Positions 45,481 through 54,343 of a stretch of DNA of 64,000 nt are shown piece after piece; position 1 is the first letter of the stretch; every line of letters starts with the position of its first letter. The stretch covers positions 1 to 64,000 of the forward strand of contig NZ_FUWM01000013.1 in assembly GCF_900167185.1 (NCBI RefSeq). The letters run 5' to 3'. The notes under the pieces were generated by a model. It was not told where the DNA came from, did no database searches, and saw nothing but the letters and a program-made list of their open reading frames with translations. A program made the position numbers and the translations under genes. This stretch comes from Selenihalanaerobacter shriftii (lineage in GTDB: Bacteria > Bacillota > Halanaerobiia > Halobacteroidales > Acetohalobiaceae).

Positions 45481-46026
45481 CTAACAATCTCTTCCTGAGA
45501 ATCTGAATACACCGTCTCGTCCGTTAACAAAGACATCCATTTGCTCCCAACGAGACACTTTAACTAATATCCTAGCTAAGGCTTTTACATGTACTGTGTC
45601 AAATAAACCATCACAATCCATATCCATTGGAGTAGCATCAGCATCTAATTCTAAAATATAATTCTGAATATCTAAAGTAGTATCTTCAGCATCCTGTACA
45701 GGTACTCTTACTTGACCATTAATCTTAATACCAGGTACTATACCTCCAATTTCTACCTCCTCTTCAAATGGAAGTGCAACAGTTGCATGATACATTACTC
45801 CATCTGAACCTTTAAAGATTATATTAACAATAAGATCTCCCTGCTTAACTACCTTATTTCTGAAGATATGCTCAGTAACATTATCTACTTCTAATAGAAC
45901 ATCAGCTATTGCTACAGCTTCAACATTCCCTGGAGTTACTGCTGTAAGATCTACTCTAGCTCCTTCTACTATCTGCATTATCTCTTCTCCAATTACTCGT
46001 AAATTCTTTAAGTGACTTGTATACAT
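45481..46026 (-). CDS. Single SPOCS (DUF3794) protein
   Basis: 181 residues, one repeat (about 20-170): FRNKVVKQGDLIVNIIF, MYHATVALPFEEEV and VHVKALARILVKVSRWEQ. Single-domain members of this family occur in many Clostridia. Ribosome site AGGAGGGATTTTT. It lies upstream of the five-repeat gene. Confidence 0.85.
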   Translation of the reverse strand: MYTSHLKNLRVIGEEIMQIVEGARVDLTAVTPGNVEAVAIADVLLEVDNVTEHIFRNKVVKQGDLIVNIIFKGSDGVMYHATVALPFEEEVEIGGIVPGIKINGQVRVPVQDAEDTTLDIQNYILELDADATPMDMDCDGLFDTVHVKALARILVKVSRWEQMDVFVNGRDGVFRFSGRDC

Positions 46027-46172
46027 AAAAATCCCTCCTTCTATTTTTTATGATCCTTTTAACCTAAGTTAGCTAACTTCATTACCATACTAAACAACTT
46101 AGACCTACTTCTCCTCCTTCCTATCCAGTAATTTATTATATTATATGAAAGATAGTTAAAAGTGTGTGTGTA
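46027..46172. other. Non-coding stretch upstream of the single-SPOCS gene
   Basis: AT-rich; an orphan GGAAGGAGGAG near 46110 on the minus strand has no fitting start codon. No hairpin or known RNA seen. Confidence 0.35.
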
Positions 46173-46277
46173 CTACTTCTTAAATTTGATTATTCTTTTA
46201 ATCTCTTTAGGAGCTAAGCTATTCTTCTTTCCATCAGATTTACTCTTCTTGTTATTGTTATTTCTCTTCTCAGCCAT
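46173..46277 (-). CDS. 34-residue Lys/Asn-rich small protein
   Basis: ATG at 46275-46277, stop TAG at 46173-46175. The product starts MAEKRNNNNKKSKSDGKK, with 12 Lys, and ends in RIIKFKK. The ribosome site AGGGGGGCTAATA is very good for so short an ORF. Its basic, Asn-rich character recalls small spore or nucleic-acid-binding peptides, but no family is recognised. It occupies part of the 408-bp gap 46027-46433. Confidence 0.5.
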   Translation of the reverse strand: MAEKRNNNNKKSKSDGKKNSLAPKEIKRIIKFKK

Positions 46278-46374
46278 TATTAGCCCCCCTTATATCCATT
46301 CTACTATTTTATAATATTCAGATTATAAAATTATGTGATTTTAATTTAATAATTCTTATCTCTGCACTATACTT

Positions 46375-46413
46375 AAAATAAAAAGGTATGCAGGAATTAT
46401 CCTACATACCTTT
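46375..46413 (-). terminator. Terminator after the double-LysM gene
   Basis: 13-bp arms with one G-T pair (46382-46394, 46401-46413), followed on the minus strand by TTTATTTTAAG. Confidence 0.75.
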
Positions 46414-46433
46414 GAAGGAAGATACAATTTTAA

Positions 46434-47324
46434 CTAAAAACTAATTCTGATTCTATCAGTATCTAAAACCAACCCATCAGTTGCAAACTCTAATTCATAA
46501 TTTCCTGTTTCATCAAACTGATCTTTTGGTACTGTAATTAAATGATAGCCTCTTCTTTTACGCTCTACTTCTACTCTAATACTCATATCGTCAAGGGTTA
46601 ATTCTTCAATATCATATTCAATTCCTCCAATAACTATATTCTCTGTAAAATCAACATCTGGTACTGGAATATCGAATTGGGCTAATCTTCTCCTTAATTG
46701 TGTTCTAGTAGTTGCTCCAAAGAATCTATCTTCAATTGAACCTCTATAGTTAACTGTATTATTTCTATCAATAGTTTCAAAGTCTAATTCTCCAGCTCCT
46801 GGCCCTGGACAAGGAACAATTAATATTCTACCTGGGAATATTAAATCTGGATTTCTGATACTATTAAAGAATACTAGATCATTGACAGTTGTGTTAAATC
46901 TTTGAGCTATTTCAAATAAGGTATCTCCTGATTCCACTGTATATTCAAAGAAACAATCTGGTGGTGGTGGTAGAAGAATTGGTAAATTAATTACCAAACC
47001 TGCTTGAATTTCATCTGGATCTTCGATATCTGGATTTAGCCTTAATAGAGTAGCCACAGTTGTATTATACTCTTGAGCAAGTATAAATAACGTTTCTCCT
47101 GATTGCACAACATGTTGAGCCAACCTAACATCTGGAACTGGAGGTTCTTCCAGTTCTTCTATTAATTCATTTAATCTATCAATCTGATTCATCTGACATT
47201 CTATTAATTGATCAATCATATCATTTAAATCAGGATCTGTAACTTGAGAATCTAATTCTCTGTATAAAGATAGAAGTCTTCTTTCTCGGCTGAGAATTTC
47301 TCTAGCTGTTGATAATCCATCCAC
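46434..47324 (-). CDS. Double-LysM protein with coiled N-terminus and C-terminal beta domain
   Basis: 296 residues. The N-terminal helical part (LSRERRLLSLYRELDSQ) resembles ferritin-like/DUF helices seen in spore proteins. Two LysM domains follow (QHVVQSGETLFILAQEYNTT; YTVESGDTLFEIAQRFNTT), then a unique beta region. No signal peptide. GTG at 47324 is chosen: GGAGG lies 8 nt upstream, whereas that same GGAGG lies inside the longer reading from ATG 47345. LysM binding of glycan fits the spore surface theme. Confidence 0.78.
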   Translation of the reverse strand: MDGLSTAREILSRERRLLSLYRELDSQVTDPDLNDMIDQLIECQMNQIDRLNELIEELEEPPVPDVRLAQHVVQSGETLFILAQEYNTTVATLLRLNPDIEDPDEIQAGLVINLPILLPPPPDCFFEYTVESGDTLFEIAQRFNTTVNDLVFFNSIRNPDLIFPGRILIVPCPGPGAGELDFETIDRNNTVNYRGSIEDRFFGATTRTQLRRRLAQFDIPVPDVDFTENIVIGGIEYDIEELTLDDMSIRVEVERKRRGYHLITVPKDQFDETGNYELEFATDGLVLDTDRIRISF

Positions 47325-47412
47325 TACTTTAACCTCCTTTATCATGTTTTATGATATATGTATATGTATAAGTTTTTATTTCGTTCTTCATATATTAAAA
47401 TCTATAAACAAC

Positions 47413-47435
47413 AAAAAGAGACGGCAAATGCCGTC
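47413..47435 (-). terminator. Terminator after the PG-binding/CAP gene
   Basis: GACGGC-aaat-GCCGTC with TCTTTTTG on the minus strand. Confidence 0.8.
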
Positions 47436-47460
47436 CCTTTATTCTAAATCTTAAATTAAA

Positions 47461-48933
47461 TTAAAACTCATCCATAAATAGTTGGGTAAACATCTTTCCA
47501 TAAGGACCTCCATCAACAATTCCAATTCCTACCTCAGTATATCCAGACTTCAAGATATTACGACGATGTCCATCACTATTCATTAATGCTTTATGAGCTT
47601 TCGTCACTGATGAATTTCCTGCTAAATTCTCACCCGCTGTTCTATAATTAATTCCGGCTGATTTAAGCATAGCAAATGGAGAACCGTAAGTTGGAGATTT
47701 ATGACCAAAATAATTATTTTGAATCATATCTCTACTTTTTTTACGAGCTAATTTTACTAATCTCATATCAAACTTTAAAGGATCTAATCCTCGCTTAGCT
47801 CGCTCTTCATTAACTAAATTTAACATCTGTCTTTCCTCAGCAGTTACCTGACTTACTTCAGGTGTTGTTGGTTGTGGAGTAGGCTCTGGTGTTGTTCCAC
47901 CTACATTAGAATCTTGATCATTATTAGGTGTGTCATTACTTGGTACATCTAGACGACCAGACTTAGACTTTAATAGATTCCAAGTAGCTTCATCTACATC
48001 TCCTGTTGCTCTTAAGTCATTATCTCTTTGGAATTCTTTAACTGCTCGCTTAGTCATATAAGCAAAGTAACCTTCAATTGAACCCGGGTCATAACCTAAT
48101 TTCTCTAATCTTGCTTGTAGCTCATCTACTTTATCTCCTCTATCTCTATACTCTACGATAATCTTTGTGCTGCTTCCTGTTTCATTCCCTGTATTACTAT
48201 CTTGATTTGAATTATCAGTTTGATCTGTATTATTGTTATCATTAGAATTATCATTTGTCGGTGGCTGTTCTGGAGTAGAATCATTATCAGAACCATTACT
48301 TGGTGTGTCTACTTGACCAGACTTAGATTTTAATAGATTCCAAGTAACTTCATCTACATCTCCTGTTGCACTTAAGTCATTATCTCTTTGAAATTCTTTA
48401 ACTGCTCTCTTAGTCATATAAGCAAAGTAGCCTTTAATTGAACCTGGATCATAACCTAATTTCTCTAATCTTGCTTGTAGTTTGTCTACTTTATCTCCTC
48501 TATCTCTATATTCTACGATAATCTTTGTACTATCTCCAGCTTCATTTCCTAGATTATCATCTTGGTTTGAATTATCATTCTGATCTGTACTATTATCATT
48601 GTTATTGTTAGAATTATCACTTGGAGGTGTCTGCTTTGAACTATCTCCAACTAATAAATCCCATGTCTGTTGGTCTACTTCACCAGTTGCTCTTAAATCA
48701 TTATTTTCTTGAAAAGCTCTTACAGCCTTTTTAGTAAGATAACCAAAGTAACTATTTACTGGTCCTGGATTATATCCTTCATCTTTTAAAGTTTGTTGTA
48801 AAGTTGTTACCTTCTCTCCATGCATCCTGTACTCAAGAATTGTAGCAGCTTCTGCTTGTACTAAAGGTACAGATGTCACCAATAAAGCCAATACTAAAAT
48901 TGTAGCTAATTTAGTAGTAAATTTCCTCGACAT
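47461..48933 (-). CDS. Secreted protein: three PG-binding domains and a CAP/SCP domain
   Basis: 490 residues. Signal peptide to about VQAEA (residue 30). Three PG_binding_1 domains (about 33-95, 142-205, 262-325), joined by long Asn/Asp/Ser/Gln linkers, precede a YkwD-type CAP domain (about 365-490; NEERAKRGLDPLKFD, HKSPTYGSPF, AGENLAGNSSVTKAH, NSDGHRRNIL). Such proteins are wall-bound; CAP function in bacteria is poorly known. Domains 2 and 3 are nearly identical at DNA level. Confidence 0.9.
   Translation of the reverse strand: MSRKFTTKLATILVLALLVTSVPLVQAEAATILEYRMHGEKVTTLQQTLKDEGYNPGPVNSYFGYLTKKAVRAFQENNDLRATGEVDQQTWDLLVGDSSKQTPPSDNSNNNNDNSTDQNDNSNQDDNLGNEAGDSTKIIVEYRDRGDKVDKLQARLEKLGYDPGSIKGYFAYMTKRAVKEFQRDNDLSATGDVDEVTWNLLKSKSGQVDTPSNGSDNDSTPEQPPTNDNSNDNNNTDQTDNSNQDSNTGNETGSSTKIIVEYRDRGDKVDELQARLEKLGYDPGSIEGYFAYMTKRAVKEFQRDNDLRATGDVDEATWNLLKSKSGRLDVPSNDTPNNDQDSNVGGTTPEPTPQPTTPEVSQVTAEERQMLNLVNEERAKRGLDPLKFDMRLVKLARKKSRDMIQNNYFGHKSPTYGSPFAMLKSAGINYRTAGENLAGNSSVTKAHKALMNSDGHRRNILKSGYTEVGIGIVDGGPYGKMFTQLFMDEF
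47941..48540 (-). repeat. Direct tandem repeat, 360-bp period, inside the CAP gene
   Basis: 47941-48180 and 48301-48540 agree at most positions by eye, offset exactly 360 bp (120 codons). Each copy codes for one PG-binding domain. Confidence 0.85.
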
Positions 48934-48989
48934 AAATAATCCCCTTTCTGAATTTAATTAGATTATATAATATTCCAATAAGTCCTTGA

Positions 48990-49772
48990 CTAATTTACGT
49001 CTATAAATTCTTGAGAAAACATTATTCCATAAGGTCCTCCATCAATAATTCCGATTCCAACATGGGTAAAACGAGGACGTAAAATATTCTCTCTATGCCC
49101 TTCACTATTCATTAATGCTTGATGGGCTTGTTCTACTGTTGATGCTCCAGCAATATTCTCTCCAGCAAAAGTATAATTAATATTAAGTGCTTGCATCATA
49201 TCAAATGGAGAGCCATACGTTGGAGATTGATGGGCAAAATAATTATTCTCTATCATATCTTGACTCTTAGCTCTAGCCACCTTTACTAATTCCAAATCAG
49301 CTTGTAAAGGTTGTAACCCTCGTTTAGTTCTTTCTTGATTTAACAGATTCAACATCTTCTGTTCAGCAACTGTTAAACCATTCACTTGCATCTCTGTCCA
49401 ATCAGTATTAGATCCATCAGTAGTCGGCGGTTCCTCCTCAACAATATCTACTGAATCATTATTAGTAGGCTGGGGCGTCTTAGTTGTTGGCTGAGGCTCT
49501 TGTTGCGTAGGTGAATCTTGATCATTCAAATTAGTATTATCATTAGATCCTGTTGATGGAACTGGACTAGAGTCATCATCGTCATCAATCAACTTATTTA
49601 AAAGGAATAACATACCTAATCCTTTTAAAATTGAATAAACTCCATCATTATTTAATTGTAGACTATCTAAACCAGCAAAAGCATAAGCATTGCTTGTCCA
49701 AAATATCCCAACAAAACTTGGTACCAATAGGAAGATAATTAATAATGCAGCTATAAATCTTCTTCCTTTCAT
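48990..49772 (-). CDS. Secreted CAP/SCP-domain protein (YkwD-like)
   Basis: 260 residues. Signal peptide (IAALLIIFLLVPSFVGIFW, cleavage near AYAFA), a short hydrophobic segment (ILKGLGMLFLLNKL), an acidic Asp run and a Thr/Pro/Gln linker. The CAP domain is at the C-terminus (about 130-260; NQERTKRGLQPLQAD, HQSPTYGSPFDMM, NSEGHRENILR). It is a paralogue of the neighbouring CAP gene without PG-binding domains. Ribosome site weak. Confidence 0.9.
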   Translation of the reverse strand: MKGRRFIAALLIIFLLVPSFVGIFWTSNAYAFAGLDSLQLNNDGVYSILKGLGMLFLLNKLIDDDDDSSPVPSTGSNDNTNLNDQDSPTQQEPQPTTKTPQPTNNDSVDIVEEEPPTTDGSNTDWTEMQVNGLTVAEQKMLNLLNQERTKRGLQPLQADLELVKVARAKSQDMIENNYFAHQSPTYGSPFDMMQALNINYTFAGENIAGASTVEQAHQALMNSEGHRENILRPRFTHVGIGIIDGGPYGIMFSQEFIDVN

Positions 49773-49878
49773 AATTAATTCTCACACCTTCTTTATAAAA
49801 TTTGTATTGCCTCTCCCTTACATAAGTTAGTTCCAATTATAGCATAGATATTTTTGAATGTTGAATGTAAGTTCTAGC

Positions 49879-49995
49879 AAATCCACAACATTGTGGTTTA
49901 TTCCACAATGTTATCCACAGATACTTACACATATAGAGGGTTATTCACATGGTTATCCACATTGTCCACAGGTTTTCCAGAGGATTTGTGGATAA
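49879..49995. promoter_or_regulatory. Second cluster of DnaA-box-like 9-mers
   Basis: Within 117 bp: perfect TTATCCACA at 49911 and 49953, perfect reverse TGTGGATAA at 49987, TTATTCACA at 49941, TTGTCCACA at 49962, and weaker AAATCCACA at 49879 and TGTGGTTTA at 49892. It fills the divergent region between a CAP gene and the triple-XRE regulator. Confidence 0.7.
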
Positions 49996-50167
49996 GTTGA
50001 GCATTTTCTACATCTCCTTACTAAATGTAATCTCTACATTTAATTATAAAATTTAACACTCATTATTTAAGAGACCTATAGTACATGATTTGACAGATGT
50101 AGGAAGTCATGCTACCATATATAATATATAGTGGATAAATATAAACTTTAAGGAGTTGCATACATAA

Positions 50168-50944
50168 ATGACTTTAGGTAAAAGAATTAGAGACTTTCGT
50201 AAAGAACGAGGTCTAACATTAAAAGAGTTATCTAAACAGATAGGTATCTCCTACTCATTCTTAAGTGCTATTGAACGTAATATTAAAAAACCTTCTTTAA
50301 CTACTATAAAACAAGTTGCTGATACTTTAAATATACCTATTACTTATCTATTTAGTGATGAATCCGAAGGACAAAGAGTAGGTGATAAGCTTAAATTAAT
50401 TAGAGAAGGTCGTGGTCTTTCACTGGCAGAAATGGCTAGTTTAACTGATATTGACAAAGAAGAATTAATTAAAATTGAAGATAATGAAGCACAACCAGAT
50501 TTAGACACCATGGAAGTCCTAGCTAATGCTCTTGATGTAACTGTTAGATATTTTTTAGGCAAAAGTACTGACCAATTACAAGTAGGAAAACGAATCAAAA
50601 AAGTACGTGAAACTCGAGGAATGACAGTTACCGCATTAGCTGAAAAATCTAATCTTTCTTCAGGATTGATTAGTCAAATAGAAAATCAGCAAACTTTACC
50701 TTCAGTAGAATCTCTAGAAAACATAGCTGAAACTTTAGGAACTTCAATCTGTTACTTTCTATTAGAACAAGAAGATATAGAAGATTTATTATCTTCTTTA
50801 TCACCAGAAGTAAGACAGATGCTAGGTGATCCTCGCATTCAAAGTGTTCTAAGGGCTGTACGTGATTTTAATAAAGGTGAACTAAAATACATCTTAAATC
50901 ATATTCAATTCTTTAGAAGAAATCGAGATATGCTATTAGAATAG
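50168..50944 (+). CDS. XRE-family regulator with three tandem HTH domains
   Basis: 258 residues. Three HTH_3 domains follow one another (about 1-60: LGKRIRDFRKERGLTLKELS; 70-130: VGDKLKLIREGRGLSLAEMA; 138-200: VGKRIKKVRETRGMTVTALA), with a short C-terminal helical part. Most XRE regulators have one such domain. AAGGAG is 12 nt from the ATG. DnaA-like boxes occupy its upstream region, so DnaA could act on it. Targets unknown. Confidence 0.88.
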   Translation: MTLGKRIRDFRKERGLTLKELSKQIGISYSFLSAIERNIKKPSLTTIKQVADTLNIPITYLFSDESEGQRVGDKLKLIREGRGLSLAEMASLTDIDKEELIKIEDNEAQPDLDTMEVLANALDVTVRYFLGKSTDQLQVGKRIKKVRETRGMTVTALAEKSNLSSGLISQIENQQTLPSVESLENIAETLGTSICYFLLEQEDIEDLLSSLSPEVRQMLGDPRIQSVLRAVRDFNKGELKYILNHIQFFRRNRDMLLE

Positions 50945-50951
50945 AGCAAAT

Positions 50952-50984
50952 GGATCAATATCTAATTGATATTGGTTCTTTTTT
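50952..50984 (+). terminator. Terminator after the triple-XRE gene
   Basis: 11-bp stem with G-T pairs (50952-50962, 50968-50978) followed by TTTTTT. Confidence 0.75.
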
Positions 50985-51163
50985 ACCCTGCTTTTTTAAC
51001 AATAGTACAAAATAATTTCACTAAAAAGAAGGAATAAACATATTATTCTTGAAATATCAATATATAACTATTAATTCATTTGACTAATAGTTTATATTAT
51101 TTATTATCATTTTTATATATAGAACAATTATGTTTAACATTAATCAATAACTACTCAATCTAA

Positions 51164-51418
51164 ACCAGAAAGGAGGAAATCGTTACTAACCAATTAGTAG
51201 AACATAATATTAAATGTCTACTCAATTTTGCTCCTATTCGTTTAGAAGTTCCTAATGATGTATATTTATATTTTTTAAGACCCTTTTTATATATAGAGAA
51301 ATTTAATTTTATGATGAATGGAACCCCCTTATATCAAGAATTGAATATTCTCTATATCTATATTTTTGGACTTTTGTTTACATATAGAGAAATTAGCTTT
51401 TACTATGACCTTGAATAG
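51164..51418 (+). pseudogene. rex: Remnant of redox repressor gene rex (C-terminal part)
   Basis: The frame after TAA 51161-51163 codes KEEIVTNQLVEHNIK then CLLNFAPIRLEVPNDVYL (to about 51271), which is the C-terminal signature of Rex (LNFAP.RLEVP). The DNA-binding and NAD(H) domains are absent, and no ATG lies before the match. Beyond it about 40 codons do not look like Rex, flanked by a 13-bp direct repeat (51291-51303, 51382-51394); the end REISFYYDLE may again be Rex-like. An AAGGAGG lies inside the match. Rest of the gap 50985-51471 is AT-rich with nothing else seen. Confidence 0.7.
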
Positions 51419-51471
51419 TAACTACTAGGTATGTAAGATTTGACTTTTTAAAATAATAAGGAGGTTTTAAA

Positions 51472-54183
51472 ATGTTAACAAGTGATGTTAAGAATAATCT
51501 TGAATCTATTTTCAATGACAGAGTAAAGTTTGACCAAATTGAAAGAGTCGTATATAGCCATGATATGGGCACACTCCCTGATGCCATTGAGGCTATTATT
51601 GATTCTATTCCAGATGGAGTAGTACAGCCTCAAACTATTGAAGAGGTTCAACAGATTGTAAAGCTAGCCCAAACAAAAGATATCCCTTTAATTCCTAGAG
51701 GTGCAGGCACTAGTGGTTACGGTGGAGCTATTCCTACTAAGAAAGGAATCGTAGTAGACTTCACTAGAATGCAAAGGATTATAAATGTAGATAACGAAGG
51801 TAAAACTGTTACAGTAGAAGCTGGCGTCTTATGGCAGGAGCTAGAAGATTATCTGTATCAACACGACCTTGCTTTAAGGCTATATCCTACTAGTGCTCCT
51901 GGAGCTACTGTTGGTGGTTGGATTGCTGAAGGTGGTTCTGGAATCGGAAGTTACGAATATGGGTTTATTAAAGATAATATAATTTCCTTAAAAGTAGTTA
52001 CACCTCAAGGAGAAATTAAAGAATTTTCAGGAGATAAATTAGACCTAGTCTGCTCCTTAGAAGGAATTACTGGTTTCATTGTAGAGGCTACTATCAAAGT
52101 ACGAGAAAAGGTTAATAACTACCCTATGGTAGGAACCTTTGGTACCATTGAAGATTTAGCAAATGCTATTATGGATATTCAAGAAGCAGATATCCCTCTT
52201 TGGACTTTAAATCTGGCTACTTCTGAACATATTGCTTGGAAACAAAAAGCTGCAAATGAATATTTGGTTCCTGAAAAGTATATGGGTACCTTTGTACTTC
52301 CAGATAATATCGCTGATGAATATAAAGAGGAATTATCAGAAATCATTGAAGATAATAATGGTTCCTTATTAAATGAAGAGCTCTCATTTAAAGAATGGGA
52401 AGAAAGATTCTACCCTATGAGCTTTAAAAAACTAGGCCCTTCTTTAGTTGCCAGTGAATCCATTGTACCTTTAGAAAATTTAGCTGAATTTATTAATAGA
52501 GTTAAGAAAAAGTATGGTGAAGAAGTTGCTCTAGAAGGATTCATGGTCGGGCCTGATAAAGTTACTTTATTAAGTTTTGTTCTCTCTGATGAACGAAAGA
52601 AAGTTATGTTCCCATTAGCTTATACCTCCTCTTTAGTTATCATGGATGAAGCTAAAAAATTAGGAGGAGAAAACTATTCTATCGGTCTTTACTTTACCGC
52701 TGAAGCAGAAGAATTTTACGGCAAAAAACGATTAAATGAAGTCTGGGATTATAAACAGACAGTAGATCCTAATGGCATCTTTAACCCCGGTAAAATTATC
52801 CCAGGTACACTAGATAAAAATTCTCCAGTCAAATTATTAAAGACAGCTATGAAGACTGCTAAACTTGGTACTTTCATTTATGGTATGGCCGGTAAATTAT
52901 TCGTTAAAAATAAACCTAAAGATTTTGAAGGGTATGATATTCCTGCAGATATGGCTAAAGACACCTTTGGCTGTGCTCAATGTGGATTCTGTCGTTCAGT
53001 ATGTACTGTCTTTGCTGCTGATCCTTGGGAAAGTAATTCACCACGAGGTAAATGGTTCCTCTTGCAGCAACATATTAAAGGTAAGATTAACTTAGATGAA
53101 GATGTAGCTCATAAATTATTCCACTGTACTACTTGTAAACGTTGTGATGAAATCTGCCAAACTAATATTCATTTAGTACATCACTGGTTAGCTATCCGCC
53201 CTATTCTATATCAAGATAAAGGCTATGAAATTTCTAGCTTAGATATATTACGAGATAACGTAATGAATGAAGAAAACTTCTGGGCTATCGATAATACAAA
53301 CCGTGGAGCTTGGATGGCCGATGATGTAGAATATAAAGATGAAGGTAAAGTTGCTTACTGGGCCGGTTGTTGGGCCTCTTATGTTATGGATGATATGGCT
53401 CATAATGTAACTAAAGTATTAAATGAAGTTGATGAAGACTTTGTATACTTTGGTGAAGATGAAACCTGTTGTGGACTCTATCTCGGTCTAGGTGGCTATT
53501 ATGATGAATTAGGAGCCAAAATCAAATCAAATATTGAATTATTTAAAGAACGAGGTGTAGAAAAATTAATCTTATCTTGTCCAGGCTGCTTCGCCTCATT
53601 TAATGACTTCTATCCTGAATTCGCAGAAATGTTAGGATTAGAATGGGATATAGAAACTCAACACGTCACAGACTATATGGCGGAAAAGATAGAAAACGGT
53701 GAATTAGAGATGACTCATGAAATCCCTAAAACGATCACCTATCACGACTCCTGTCACTTAGGTCGTTGGAGTAATCTTTATGAAGAACCTAGAACTATTT
53801 TAGAAGCAATCCCTGGTAGTGAATATAAGGATATGAAACATAATCGGGAAGATGGATTATGTTGTGGGTTAGTAGCCGGTTTTACAGATTTAGATGCAGT
53901 TCAATACTCTGGGGTTAAACGAGTCAGAGAAGCTGAAGAAATCAATGCGGATATCTGTGTAACTGCTTGTGCTGGCTGCGGATCACAAATATATAATACA
54001 GCCCATGCTTTAAACTCAGATGTAGATGTTATAGATATCAGTGCCATGGTCTGTAAAGCGCTGGGAATTGAACCTAAAGAATCAGGAGATAACATCCTAA
54101 TTTTCATGGAAAAAGCCGTAGAATTATTAAAGACTAGTAAAGTTATTAAAAAACCAGCAGAAAAACAGGCTGTCAATAAATAA
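51472..54183 (+). CDS. Fused FAD-linked oxidase / Fe-S / CCG-domain oxidoreductase (GlcD-GlcF type)
   Basis: 903 residues. FAD_binding_4 (about 40-185; LIPRGAGTSGYGGAI, then GATVGGWIAEGGSGIG), the FAD-oxidase C domain (to about 440), two 4Fe-4S motifs (CAQCGFCRSVC about 501; CTTCKRCDEIC about 552) and two CCG domains (CCGLYLG 665, SCPGC 702, CHLG, CCGL 796, CAGCG 833). Such fusions oxidise D-lactate, glycolate or similar 2-hydroxy acids and pass electrons to the CCG part. Substrate unknown. Strong ribosome site AAGGAGG. Confidence 0.9.
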   Translation: MLTSDVKNNLESIFNDRVKFDQIERVVYSHDMGTLPDAIEAIIDSIPDGVVQPQTIEEVQQIVKLAQTKDIPLIPRGAGTSGYGGAIPTKKGIVVDFTRMQRIINVDNEGKTVTVEAGVLWQELEDYLYQHDLALRLYPTSAPGATVGGWIAEGGSGIGSYEYGFIKDNIISLKVVTPQGEIKEFSGDKLDLVCSLEGITGFIVEATIKVREKVNNYPMVGTFGTIEDLANAIMDIQEADIPLWTLNLATSEHIAWKQKAANEYLVPEKYMGTFVLPDNIADEYKEELSEIIEDNNGSLLNEELSFKEWEERFYPMSFKKLGPSLVASESIVPLENLAEFINRVKKKYGEEVALEGFMVGPDKVTLLSFVLSDERKKVMFPLAYTSSLVIMDEAKKLGGENYSIGLYFTAEAEEFYGKKRLNEVWDYKQTVDPNGIFNPGKIIPGTLDKNSPVKLLKTAMKTAKLGTFIYGMAGKLFVKNKPKDFEGYDIPADMAKDTFGCAQCGFCRSVCTVFAADPWESNSPRGKWFLLQQHIKGKINLDEDVAHKLFHCTTCKRCDEICQTNIHLVHHWLAIRPILYQDKGYEISSLDILRDNVMNEENFWAIDNTNRGAWMADDVEYKDEGKVAYWAGCWASYVMDDMAHNVTKVLNEVDEDFVYFGEDETCCGLYLGLGGYYDELGAKIKSNIELFKERGVEKLILSCPGCFASFNDFYPEFAEMLGLEWDIETQHVTDYMAEKIENGELEMTHEIPKTITYHDSCHLGRWSNLYEEPRTILEAIPGSEYKDMKHNREDGLCCGLVAGFTDLDAVQYSGVKRVREAEEINADICVTACAGCGSQIYNTAHALNSDVDVIDISAMVCKALGIEPKESGDNILIFMEKAVELLKTSKVIKKPAEKQAVNK

Positions 54184-54202
54184 TCATTATATTCATCTTT
54201 TT

Positions 54203-54236
54203 AAGGCATATCTCAATTTGAGATATGCCTTTTTTA
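54203..54236 (+). terminator. Terminator after the FAD/Fe-S oxidoreductase gene
   Basis: Stem AAGGCATATCTCAA with its complement (54203-54231), followed by TTTTTTA. Confidence 0.9.
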
Positions 54237-54343
54237 TATTAAAAAACCCTTTTTAATTACCTAAATATTCGACTTTATTAATCACATTTCAATATTTTCT
54301 AGAATAAAATAACATAAAGAAATATTAAAAAGGAGGGAGCTGT

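Noticed and set aside
46030-46125. 12-codon ORF upstream of the single-SPOCS gene
   Set aside because: The ribosome-like site is about 15 nt from the TTG; spacing is too long.
34427-48540. Repeats in the SPOCS and CAP genes as a CRISPR array
   Set aside because: The repeats are long, coding and have no regular short repeat-spacer pattern.
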